DNA of 64,000 nt from Idiomarina piscisalsi (GTDB lineage: Bacteria > Pseudomonadota > Gammaproteobacteria > Enterobacterales > Alteromonadaceae), in assembly GCF_002211765.1 (NCBI RefSeq), contig NZ_CP022133.1, positions 2,480,001-2,544,000 of the forward strand, written 5' to 3'. Of the stretch, positions 56,573 to 64,000 are shown one piece after another (position 1 is the first letter of the stretch; the number at the start of each line of letters is the position of its first letter). Under the pieces are notes generated by a model. It saw only the letters and a list, made by a program, of their open reading frames with translations. It had not been told where the DNA came from and did not search any database. The translations under genes were made by a program, and so were the position numbers.

Positions 56573-57573
56573 CAGTCGTGATACCCGCTGTTCGGGTCTA
56601 CCTTACCTCTGAACACCCAATAGGTATAACCCGTGTAGGCAAAGATAATCGGCAAGAGCACTACAGCGCCAATAAGTAAAAACTTCAGGCTGTTGTCCGG
56701 CGCGGCGGCCTGCCACAAGGTAATGCTGCGCGGTACCAGGTAAGGGAAAATGCTGACCGCAAACCCGGCAAAGGACAGTAAAAACAGGCCAAGCCCCCAG
56801 AGGTAAGGTCGTCCTTCCTGCCGTTTTTGTAACGATCGCAGTAAGCCCAGAGTAATAACCACCAACAATATCGGTAACACCCACAAGCCAACCGATGCTG
56901 GGTAAGTAAACCAACGCTCGGCAATGTAGCTGTCAACGTAAGGCAAATAAAGACTGACAAAGGCAATGCAGGCAACCAGTAAAATGGCGCTGTACCAGCC
57001 CGCGCGATAACTTTGACGCTGCAGGTCACCTTTGGTTTTCATGACTAACCAGGTCGCTCCCAGCATCATATAGCCAATAACCACCGCCACACCGCAGAAG
57101 AAACTAAATGGGGTCAGCCAGTCAAACCAACCGCCAGAATACGCCCTATCAGTAACCTCTATACCCTGTAGCATTGCACCTAACATAATACCCTGACTCA
57201 GTGCGGCTATTAGCGAGCCAACGATAAAAGACAAGTCCCAGATGCCTTTCGCCCGCTTGGTTTTAAAGCGATACTCAAAAGCCACACCGCGAAAAATAAG
57301 TCCCAGCAGCATCGCAATAACCGGCATATAAAGAGCCGGCATCAGCACCGAATACGCGAGCGGAAACACCGCCAGCAAGCCACCGCCGCCAAGCACTAGC
57401 CAGGTTTCATTACCATCCCAGACTGGCGCCACGGTGTTCATCATGACGTCGCGGTCTTCTTCTTTTTTAAACCAGGGGAAAAGCAGTGCAATTCCCAGGT
57501 CAAAGCCGTCCAGTGCAACGTAAGCAAATACGGCGACCGAAATTAGTATTGCCCAAATCAGTGCGTAATCCAT
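56572..57573 (-). CDS. cydB: cytochrome bd-type ubiquinol oxidase subunit II (CioB/CydB)
   Basis: A 333-residue membrane protein with about eight helices; the second subunit of a cytochrome bd-type terminal oxidase that reduces oxygen to water with quinol. Family features: FAYVALDGFDLGIALLFPW, PVWDGNETWLVLGGGGLLAVFP, FRGVAFEYRFK. It follows cydA after 3 bp. Subtype as CydA. Confidence 0.94.
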   Translation of the reverse strand: MDYALIWAILISVAVFAYVALDGFDLGIALLFPWFKKEEDRDVMMNTVAPVWDGNETWLVLGGGGLLAVFPLAYSVLMPALYMPVIAMLLGLIFRGVAFEYRFKTKRAKGIWDLSFIVGSLIAALSQGIMLGAMLQGIEVTDRAYSGGWFDWLTPFSFFCGVAVVIGYMMLGATWLVMKTKGDLQRQSYRAGWYSAILLVACIAFVSLYLPYVDSYIAERWFTYPASVGLWVLPILLVVITLGLLRSLQKRQEGRPYLWGLGLFLLSFAGFAVSIFPYLVPRSITLWQAAAPDNSLKFLLIGAVVLLPIIFAYTGYTYWVFRGKVDPNSGYHD

Positions 57574-57576
57574 AGC

Positions 57577-58974
57577 TTAGGCCTCCTCATCGTAAATGCG
57601 TTCAGCCGCCATTGTAGGCTTATGCTTAGCATAATCAGGAATGGTCACTTTCTCAGGGTCTCCAGCCATTTTGCGCAGAATATAGAACGTACCGGCACCA
57701 AAAACGAGGAAGTAGACCACAATAAAGGCGATTAGGCTGCCTGCGACACCGGCTTTATCAATAGGAGACGCCGCATCGGCGGTACGTAGCAAGCCCTGAA
57801 TAACCCAAGGCTGACGCCCAACTTCGGTGACTATCCAACCAGCAATAACAGCAACAAAACCCATTGGCCCCATAAACACACTGAAGCGCAATAGCAGACT
57901 ATTATCGTAAAGCTTACCGCGTAACCGTTGCAGACCAGACCATAACCCTGCAAGCACCATTAACACACCAATACCAACCATAATTCTGAATGCCCAGAAC
58001 ACGGTTGCCACTGGCGGCCATTCTTCACGCGGAAATTGGTCGAGGCCAGTGACTTCGGCGTTAATATCGTGCTTCAGAATAATGCTGGCAAGGCCGGGAA
58101 CTTTTAGTGCGTAATCGACTGTCGCCGTTTCTTCGTTGGGCAAGCCGAACAGATATAAAGGCGCTTCAGCTTCCGTATGGAAGTGTCCTTCCATTGCTGC
58201 AACTTTGGCCGGCTGATGCTCCTGCGTATTCAGTCCATGAAAATCGCCAACAAGAACCTGCAACGGTGCCACAATAAGCGCCATCCACATGGCCATGGAA
58301 AACATTTTACGTGCCGCCGCATTGGTTTTGTCTTTCAGCAAATGCAGAGCACCGACTGCACCCACCACAAAAGCGACGGTCAGATAAGCCGCCAGCAGCA
58401 TATGCGCCAGCCGATAGGGAAAAGAAGGATTAAAGACCACGTCAAACCAATCGGTAACGATAAACTGACCAACATCGTTCATGGCGTAGCCTGCCGGAGT
58501 TTGCATCCAGCTGTTTACCGACAGTATCCAAAACGCTGAAAGGGCTGTGCCAAATGCCACCATCAAGGTAGCGAAGAAATGCAGCTTTTCGCCGACTTTA
58601 TTCATGCCAAACAGCATGACGCCTAAGAAGCCCGCCTCAAGGAAAAAAGCTGTCAGCACTTCGTAGCCCATTAGTGGCCCGATAACCGGCCCTGCCTTGT
58701 CTGAGAATACCGACCAGTTCGTACCAAACTGGTAACTCATCACAATGCCCGACACTACCCCCATACCAAAAGCGACGGCGAAAATCTTGACCCAGTATCG
58801 GAATAATTTCTGGTAGACCGGATTTCTGGTTTTTAGATATAGCCCTTCTAGAACGGCTAAATAACTAGCCACCCCAATCGTGAAGGCAGGGAAAATAATG
58901 TGAAACGCAACAGTAAAAGCGAACTGAAAGCGCGCCAGAAATAGCGCGTCAAAACTCTCAAACATGGCAAGCAC
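57577..58974 (-). CDS. cydA: cytochrome bd-type ubiquinol oxidase subunit I (CioA/CydA)
   Basis: A 465-residue haem-bearing subunit. Haem ligands: His in FAFTVAFHIIFPAF (b595 region), His of helix 5 (FPYRLAHMLLAAYL) and Met in the EWPPVATVFWAFRIMVGIG region. The quinol loop is short, and the segment VGRQPWVIQGLLRTADAASP is typical of the cyanide-insensitive (CioA) branch. The DUF2474 gene after cydB also supports that branch. An FNR-type site overlaps its promoter. It lies in a cydA-cydB-DUF2474 operon. Confidence 0.94.
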   Translation of the reverse strand: MLAMFESFDALFLARFQFAFTVAFHIIFPAFTIGVASYLAVLEGLYLKTRNPVYQKLFRYWVKIFAVAFGMGVVSGIVMSYQFGTNWSVFSDKAGPVIGPLMGYEVLTAFFLEAGFLGVMLFGMNKVGEKLHFFATLMVAFGTALSAFWILSVNSWMQTPAGYAMNDVGQFIVTDWFDVVFNPSFPYRLAHMLLAAYLTVAFVVGAVGALHLLKDKTNAAARKMFSMAMWMALIVAPLQVLVGDFHGLNTQEHQPAKVAAMEGHFHTEAEAPLYLFGLPNEETATVDYALKVPGLASIILKHDINAEVTGLDQFPREEWPPVATVFWAFRIMVGIGVLMVLAGLWSGLQRLRGKLYDNSLLLRFSVFMGPMGFVAVIAGWIVTEVGRQPWVIQGLLRTADAASPIDKAGVAGSLIAFIVVYFLVFGAGTFYILRKMAGDPEKVTIPDYAKHKPTMAAERIYDEEA

Positions 58975-58995
58975 CGGTTGTTTAGGATTGCCTTA

Positions 58996-59023
58996 AGTAT
59001 ACGCCCTTATTGATAAAGATCAG
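58996..59023 (-). promoter_or_regulatory. cydA promoter with FNR/ANR-type site
   Basis: On the minus strand CTGATCTTTATCAA (59023-59010) matches FNR consensus TTGAT-N4-ATCAA at 13 of 14 bases (the mismatch is one outer base). TATACT (59001-58996) is a good -10. The FNR site would fall near -28, over the spacer and -35, a position that suggests repression. In Pseudomonas aeruginosa cioAB is known to be repressed by ANR, which fits. Confidence 0.55.
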
Positions 59024-59052
59024 GTGCGCTTGCAGGACAAATACTAATAATT

Positions 59053-59073
59053 GCCATACTTTTTGTATGGCTA
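59053..59073. terminator. stem-loop after alanine racemase gene
   Basis: GCCATAC, TTTTT, GTATGGC: a perfect 7-bp stem with five-base loop, about 20 bp after the alr stop codon on the minus strand. The following sequence is AT-rich but has no T run, so termination is uncertain. Confidence 0.4.
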
Positions 59074-59089
59074 ATAGCGTAATAAGCCT

Positions 59090-60181
59090 CTACACCTTAA
59101 CTCTCGGCACTCTCACGCTAACACCCGTGAGCAAATGCCAGGAAATAGTACCAGCACATGCGGCAATTTGACGCACGTCGATATTCGGACCCCAGAGTTC
59201 AACATCATCGCCAATTTGTACATCAGCAACATCCGTCACATCTATGGTCAGCATATCCATTGACACACGACCAGCTAAACCAACGATCTGCCCACGAACC
59301 ATAGCAGGCGTTCCGTTTTCAGCCTGGCGAGGATACCCGTCCGCATAGCCCATTGCCACGGTTGCTATAAGACTTGGTCGTTGAGCGGTCCACGCACTAC
59401 CGTAGCCAACCGACTCTCCTCTCTCTAGCTTATGCAACGCAATGATGGGAGCAACTAAACGCATGGCTGGCTTTAAACTCGCCTGCACCTCCGTGACCGC
59501 TGACGGATTAACGCCGTACAACAATAATCCAGCCCTGACCCAGTCATTCTCTTGCAACACCCACTGGGTCTCCGGATTCAATAAGCCAGCTGAATTATGA
59601 AAACTGCGGGCTTGGTAGCCGTCGGTGCTTTCAGACAGCTGGCAAAACAGTCGCTTTTGCTCTGCGTTCAGCTTATGGTCTGCATCCGCATTGGCTAAAT
59701 GCGACATAAGAGTGACGCCCAACACATTCCGGCTTGCGTTTAGCCTTACCATGGCCTGCTGAGTCTGCTCTTCAGACCAACCCAACCGGTGCATGCCGGT
59801 ATCAACTTTTAGCCATACCCACAGCGGCTTATTTAACGCAGTTTGTTCAATAGCCTGCAATTGCTGCTCACAGTGAACTACCGGGCTCAGGTTATGCTCT
59901 GCGCACACGGAAAGTTCCGACGCTGAAAAACAGCCCTCTAAAATGACTAAGGGCCCAGTGTAACCGGTCTCGCGAACGGCTAAGGCTTCTTCCATAAAAC
60001 CAGCCGCCATGCCATCCACATGAGGCGTCAACGCCTGAGCAGCAGGCGCAACACCATGTCCGTACCCATCCGCTTTTACTACGCCCAATAGCTTTCCGCC
60101 ATTCATTGTCTTACGTACCCACTGAGCGTTATGCGCAATTGCTGCAGTCGATATTTCGGCGCGAGTTTGGCGGTAGTGCAT
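59090..60181 (-). CDS. alr: alanine racemase
   Basis: PLP enzyme that makes D-alanine for peptidoglycan. 363 residues: N-terminal barrel with the PLP lysine K36 in GVVKADGYGHG, and a C-terminal beta domain with the second catalytic Tyr in SVGYGSAWTA. Other marks: KVDTGMHRLG, ATVAMGYADGYPR and VSMDMLTIDVTD. Complete. It is divergent from the S9 peptidase at 60311. Confidence 0.95.
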   Translation of the reverse strand: MHYRQTRAEISTAAIAHNAQWVRKTMNGGKLLGVVKADGYGHGVAPAAQALTPHVDGMAAGFMEEALAVRETGYTGPLVILEGCFSASELSVCAEHNLSPVVHCEQQLQAIEQTALNKPLWVWLKVDTGMHRLGWSEEQTQQAMVRLNASRNVLGVTLMSHLANADADHKLNAEQKRLFCQLSESTDGYQARSFHNSAGLLNPETQWVLQENDWVRAGLLLYGVNPSAVTEVQASLKPAMRLVAPIIALHKLERGESVGYGSAWTAQRPSLIATVAMGYADGYPRQAENGTPAMVRGQIVGLAGRVSMDMLTIDVTDVADVQIGDDVELWGPNIDVRQIAACAGTISWHLLTGVSVRVPRVKV

Positions 60182-60310
60182 GGGATTTCCTTTTTCCTGT
60201 TTTGGAGGCAGAGCGTCAGTTTACCGTATTTTCTGCGAACTTGAACGGAACTCTTTGCATCGCTTCGTCAGCTTGAGTAACGTAAAGCCATAACCGAAAG
60301 GAGAACAACA

Positions 60311-62362
60311 ATGTGGTTAAAGCAATCCGTTATCGCAGGTAGCCTAGCGCTACTTTTCACTTCCGTGCCAACGTTGGCTCAAGACGCCGCCAAGACAACA
60401 TTCCAGGCGGAAGATATTTTCCAGCTTGAATACGCCAATCAAGTCAGTATTTCGCCAAACGGCAAATACATTGCGTACATACGCAACAGTTTCGACAATA
60501 TGGAAGACAATACGCGTCGCTCATTATGGCTGATTGATACTGAAACCGGTCAACATTTACCGATTTTTGACGATCAATTCAGCTACGGCAGTCTGGCCTG
60601 GTCGAATGATGGTACTCGTCTTGCCTTTGCGTCTAACCGCTCTGATAAAAACCAAATTCATGTTCATTGGATTAAAGAGCAGCGTACCGCAAAAGTCACG
60701 CACGTGAGCAATAGCCCGGGCAGTATCAGCTGGTCTAACGACGATTCTCAGTTAGCCTTCACCATGTCAGTGAATGCAGAGCCTACGCCATTCGCTAAAA
60801 GCGTGAAAAAGCCGAAAAAACCCAAGGGCGCTAAATGGTCTGAATCGCCGATTATTGTGGAAGAAGCTTATTATCAGCGCGATGGTCGCGGCGTTCTGGA
60901 GCCGGCACATACCCAACTCTTCGTGGTTCCCGCTGAGGGTGGCACCGCGCGCCAACTGACCGAAGGCCCTTATCGACACGGCGGCCCTCTGGCCTGGACA
61001 GAAGACGACAGCCATATCGTCTTTTCCGGTAACCGCTCGGAAGACTGGGCGTATCAGGTTAACGAAAGTGACCTTTACAGTGTCAGCCTGAGCTCAAAGG
61101 AAGTAGCGCAAGTTACCGACAAGCCTGGTCGCGAGTCATCCCCGCAGTTTTCTCCTGACGGAAAGCGTCTGGCGTACTTGCACAGCTCCAATGAGCCGGT
61201 GCCTTACCATAAATCACAACTGTGGATCATGGATTGGAGCGAGCGTTCAGAAACCGAACTTCAAGCTGACTTTGACCGTTCTTTTAGTTCGCCACAATGG
61301 ACCGGAAACGACTCACTAGCGGTTTCATACGCTGACCAGGGCAAAACCGTTGTTGCTGATGTCACATTGAACAATGAACTAACGAATCGGGTGGATGATG
61401 TGTCCGGCGTTTATGTCAGCCGACCATACACCATGGGCTCGTTTTCAGCGTCAAAAACCGGCGCTATTGCCTACACCAAAGGCTCCGAATATCGCCCGGC
61501 CGATGTCGGCTATCAGCCTCAAGGTGGTGAAGCGGTTCAATTTACTCAACTGAATGAAGACCTTCTTGGCCATCGTGAACTGGGTAAAGTCCACGAAATT
61601 CGCTACGAATCTCGCTACGACGGTCAGGAAATTCATGGCTGGTACATTACGCCGCCAAATTACGATGAAAGCAAAGAGTATCCTCTGCTGTTAGAAATAC
61701 ACGGCGGCCCTCATTTGTCTTACGGCCCGCATTTTGCGGCAGAACATCAACGCTATGCCGCCGAGGGCTATGTGGTGCTTTATGTAAACCATCGCGGCAG
61801 TACTTCATACGGTAAAGACTTTGCCATGCTGCTGGACGGCAACTACTCGTCACCTTATGACTTTGCCGACCACATGAGTGGCATTGATTTACTCATTGAT
61901 AAGGGAATTGCCGACTCAGACAACTTGTTTATTGCCGGCGGGTCCGCAGGTGGCATCGCCACAGCGTATGCCGTAGGTCTAACCAACCGTTTCAACGCTG
62001 CGGCAGCCACGAACCCGGTCATTAACTGGGTGAGTAAAGTACTGACCGCTGACAGCTCAATTGGTCAAATTACCAACCAATTCCCGGGTATGCCATGGGA
62101 AGAGCTAGAGCACTATTGGCAACGTTCACCACTGTCTATGGTCGGCGACGTCGAAACGCCCGTGTTGCTATTTACCGGTGAGAAAGATCGTCGTACGCCG
62201 ATATCTGAAACCGAGCAGTTCTACCAGGCATTGAAGCTGCAAAAAGTAGATACAGCTATGGTTCGTGTTCCGGATGCGTTTCATGGGGTGACGGCTCGAC
62301 CCTCCAACATGATTGCCAAAATAGAACATGCACTGGCCTGGTTTGAGCAATATAAAAAATGA
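60311..62362 (+). CDS. S9 family peptidase (acylaminoacyl-peptidase type), secreted
   Basis: A 683-residue serine peptidase with a signal peptide (MWLKQSVIAGSLALLFTSVPTLAQ in type). Propeller domain with TolB-like repeats (about 40-390; SPNGKYIAYIRN, WSNDGTRLAFAS), then the alpha/beta hydrolase domain. Catalytic Ser in IAGGSAGGIATAY, Asp in FTGEKDRRTP, His in PDAFHGVTARP. The arrangement fits the S9C group. Its stop codon overlaps the start of the prephenate dehydratase by 4 bp, an odd pairing for a secreted peptidase. Confidence 0.93.
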   Translation: MWLKQSVIAGSLALLFTSVPTLAQDAAKTTFQAEDIFQLEYANQVSISPNGKYIAYIRNSFDNMEDNTRRSLWLIDTETGQHLPIFDDQFSYGSLAWSNDGTRLAFASNRSDKNQIHVHWIKEQRTAKVTHVSNSPGSISWSNDDSQLAFTMSVNAEPTPFAKSVKKPKKPKGAKWSESPIIVEEAYYQRDGRGVLEPAHTQLFVVPAEGGTARQLTEGPYRHGGPLAWTEDDSHIVFSGNRSEDWAYQVNESDLYSVSLSSKEVAQVTDKPGRESSPQFSPDGKRLAYLHSSNEPVPYHKSQLWIMDWSERSETELQADFDRSFSSPQWTGNDSLAVSYADQGKTVVADVTLNNELTNRVDDVSGVYVSRPYTMGSFSASKTGAIAYTKGSEYRPADVGYQPQGGEAVQFTQLNEDLLGHRELGKVHEIRYESRYDGQEIHGWYITPPNYDESKEYPLLLEIHGGPHLSYGPHFAAEHQRYAAEGYVVLYVNHRGSTSYGKDFAMLLDGNYSSPYDFADHMSGIDLLIDKGIADSDNLFIAGGSAGGIATAYAVGLTNRFNAAAATNPVINWVSKVLTADSSIGQITNQFPGMPWEELEHYWQRSPLSMVGDVETPVLLFTGEKDRRTPISETEQFYQALKLQKVDTAMVRVPDAFHGVTARPSNMIAKIEHALAWFEQYKK

Positions 62363-63180
62363 AGTTCGCCACGCTAGGCCCTGCCGGCACCTTTTCCGAG
62401 GTTGCCGCGGGGCTTTATCAGCCTGAACAAGATCACGACATTCAGTTACTGGATAACCTGGTCAGCTGCCTGGATTCAGTAGGTAAGGAATGCGACGCTG
62501 CCGTTGTTCCTATTGAAAATTTGACCGAAGGCTTCGTTTCTCCGGTCGTCGACTATTTGGTTCAACGGCCCTTGCGCATTCAGGCGGAAATTCGTATTCC
62601 TGTTGGCTTTCAGTGTCTCAGTAATCGTGCGAACCCTACCCAGGTATGGGCGCAGTTTGTCGCAGCCGGACAATGTAACTCGTACTTACACAAGCTCGGA
62701 CTGCCTATTATTCATACGGCCAGCAACGCCGCGTCGCTTCAAGCTCTACTGACGGCTGAAGAGGCGTCTGCAGCCATCGTTCCCCAACACATTAGTTGCC
62801 CGGAGACGTTGCAGATATTGAATAACAATATCGCTGACAACCCACGCAACGAAACGCGCTTCGTGGTATTATCCGCAACATCTGAAGAGCCTGAGTTCAT
62901 TAAGGACCAGCGTTGGAAAAGCAGCTTGCTGCTCATTGATGACAACGACCACCCCGGCTTACTGGTCGACAGCTTGCAGGTGTTTGCAAAGCAGCAAATC
63001 AACTTAACCTCTATAGTGTCGCGGCCGGCGGGTAGTCAGTTTGGTGACTATCATTTCTTTATCGACTTTGATGGTCACCGCAGCGAACCGGGTGTCGCTT
63101 CTGCTCTTGAAGAATTGACCGCTATGAACAACATTCACTGGCTGGGGTCTTACCCTGCCGCAGAAATAGGAAAGCAGTAA
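62359..63180 (+). CDS. pheA: prephenate dehydratase with ACT domain
   Basis: Converts prephenate to phenylpyruvate for phenylalanine synthesis. 273 residues with no chorismate mutase domain, so this is the monofunctional type. N-terminal LGPAGTFSEVA, IENLTEGFVSPVVDYLV and NETRFVVLS are the catalytic-domain signatures (the TRF threonine is the catalytic one). The C-terminal ACT domain (HPGLLVDSLQVFAKQQINLTSIVSRPAG) should give feedback control by phenylalanine. It overlaps the S9 gene (ATGA) and the esterase gene (TAATG). Confidence 0.92.
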   Translation: MKFATLGPAGTFSEVAAGLYQPEQDHDIQLLDNLVSCLDSVGKECDAAVVPIENLTEGFVSPVVDYLVQRPLRIQAEIRIPVGFQCLSNRANPTQVWAQFVAAGQCNSYLHKLGLPIIHTASNAASLQALLTAEEASAAIVPQHISCPETLQILNNNIADNPRNETRFVVLSATSEEPEFIKDQRWKSSLLLIDDNDHPGLLVDSLQVFAKQQINLTSIVSRPAGSQFGDYHFFIDFDGHRSEPGVASALEELTAMNNIHWLGSYPAAEIGKQ

Positions 63181-63830
63181 TGTCTCTGGAAGTCATAAAA
63201 CACGAACCGGCAGGCACAGCCGACGCCGTTATCATTTGGTTGCATGGCCTGGGTGCTTCAGGCAATGACTTTGTCCCCATGACTGAGCACTTAAAATTTG
63301 CCAACGCGCAGGTTCGCTTTTTGTTCCCTCATGCGCCACAAATGCCGGTCACCATAAACCAGGGCATGGTTATGCCCGCCTGGTACGACATTACCGACAT
63401 GAGCATCGATCGCCAGATAGACAGCAAACAGCTGCGCGAGTCGGCGGCTAAAGTACACGCCATGATAGACGAGCAAGTTGCTCAAGGCATCGACAGTAAA
63501 CGCATTATCATTGCCGGGTTCTCACAGGGCGGCGCCGTGGGTTATGAAGCTGCTTTGACCTACCCGAAACCGCTGGCGGGTTTAATGGCGCATTCTACGT
63601 ACTTTGCGACAGCCGACGATATTCAGGTCAATGAAGCCAATGCACAACTGCCCATTTTGGTTCAGCACGGTACCCAAGATCCTGTGGTTCCGGAAGTTCT
63701 TAGCCAGAAAGCGTGTGCAATTTTGAAAGAGAAAGGGTTCTCAGTGACGTATCAAACCTACCCAATGCCGCACTCACTGTGCTTAGAGCAGGTTCAGGAC
63801 ATGCAGAAATGGCTGGATGAGCGGTTTTAA
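63180..63830 (+). CDS. carboxylesterase / acyl-protein thioesterase family
   Basis: A 216-residue alpha/beta hydrolase of the EstB/APT1 group. Oxyanion region IIWLHGLGASGNDF, nucleophile Ser in AGFSQGGAVGYEA, Asp in HGTQDPVVPE, His in PMPHSLCLEQ. Complete catalytic triad, no signal peptide. It hydrolyses short acyl esters. Last gene of the overlapping three-gene operon; its ATG shares one base with the pheA stop. Confidence 0.92.
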   Translation: MSLEVIKHEPAGTADAVIIWLHGLGASGNDFVPMTEHLKFANAQVRFLFPHAPQMPVTINQGMVMPAWYDITDMSIDRQIDSKQLRESAAKVHAMIDEQVAQGIDSKRIIIAGFSQGGAVGYEAALTYPKPLAGLMAHSTYFATADDIQVNEANAQLPILVQHGTQDPVVPEVLSQKACAILKEKGFSVTYQTYPMPHSLCLEQVQDMQKWLDERF

Positions 63831-63849
63831 CCGCTCACCTAAGCTGGAA

Positions 63850-64000
63850 TTAACTTGCTAACAGTTGCAGTTTATCCGCCCACGTAGAAGCTAAATTCTC
63901 GCCCCGCTCAAACGAGTCGATCATAATATTCACGTGACCGACTTTACGACCCGGTCGCGCATCCTTGCCATACCAATGACATTCAGCGGCAGCCGCTTCC
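63850..64000 (-). CDS. purK: 5-(carboxyamino)imidazole ribonucleotide synthase, partial
   Basis: The 3' end of a minus-strand gene running off the right edge; about 50 residues remain. The sequence CHWYGKDARPGRKVGHVNIM matches the C-terminal PurK signature (YGKE.RPGRKVGH.N). PurK makes N5-CAIR in purine synthesis. The stop codon is TAA at 63852-63850, convergent with the esterase gene. The rest, and the expected purE neighbour, lie outside. Confidence 0.85.
   Translation of the reverse strand, partial: EAAAAECHWYGKDARPGRKVGHVNIMIDSFERGENLASTWADKLQLLAS

Overview
The window looks like a chromosomal segment of a marine gammaproteobacterium of the Alteromonadales, most likely Idiomarina or a close relative. 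I infer this from the protein-degrading gene set (two S9 peptidases, a tricorn-like S41 protease, a secreted M17 aminopeptidase), a TonB receptor paired with a beta-propeller phytase, and the many c-di-GMP and PAS proteins. The genus was not verified by any search. Most of the window is ordinary core genome, about 50% GC where I counted (54541-54600, 30 of 60). One genomic island at 35825-51626 is clearly AT-richer (38221-38280, 18 of 60).

Layout. 1-2418: short-chain dehydrogenase (cut by the window edge) downstream of katG. 2570-5122: a DISM-7TM GGDEF/EAL protein. 5226-8293: methyltransferase, macrodomain ADP-ribose hydrolase and the NAD-salvage pair pncB-pncA. 8445-12832: TonB receptor and dual-domain phytase lipoprotein. 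12959-14963: a Pho box, a degenerate GGDEF membrane protein and an AraC-type regulator. 14992-17561: small membrane protein, EamA transporter, coiled-coil protein, SDR. 17606-25432: a signalling block with a PAS-GGDEF cyclase, a FIST-PAS-GGDEF-EAL protein, an Aer-like chemoreceptor and, divergently, a globin-coupled cyclase. 25490-34843: oligopeptidase B, thioredoxin 2, ChrR-like cupin, YqaA, two unknown genes, a yqaA remnant, MipA and a tricorn-like protease. 34934-35671: EEP-family hydrolase.

The island (35825-51626) is flanked by a 48-bp perfect direct repeat that duplicates the 3' part of tRNA-Arg(CCG). It carries a tyrosine integrase, an AlpA-like excisionase/regulator, a small HUH-endonuclease-like protein, a tightly packed hsdM-hsdS-hsdR operon that continues into a membrane-anchored KAP-family P-loop NTPase, and a divergent three-gene cassette of unknown function. 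That cassette is preceded by a strong sigma70-type promoter and a roughly 160-nt leader with four hairpins and an inverted repeat that would mask the Shine-Dalgarno sequence. This leader plus cassette is the best candidate in the window for an undescribed system.

51580-64000 returns to core genome: tRNA-Arg, serine hydrolase, leucyl aminopeptidase, amidohydrolase, a cyanide-insensitive-type cydAB (cioAB) with a DUF2474 small subunit and an FNR-type site over its promoter, alanine racemase, an overlapping operon of S9 peptidase, prephenate dehydratase and carboxylesterase, and the 3' end of purK cut by the window edge.
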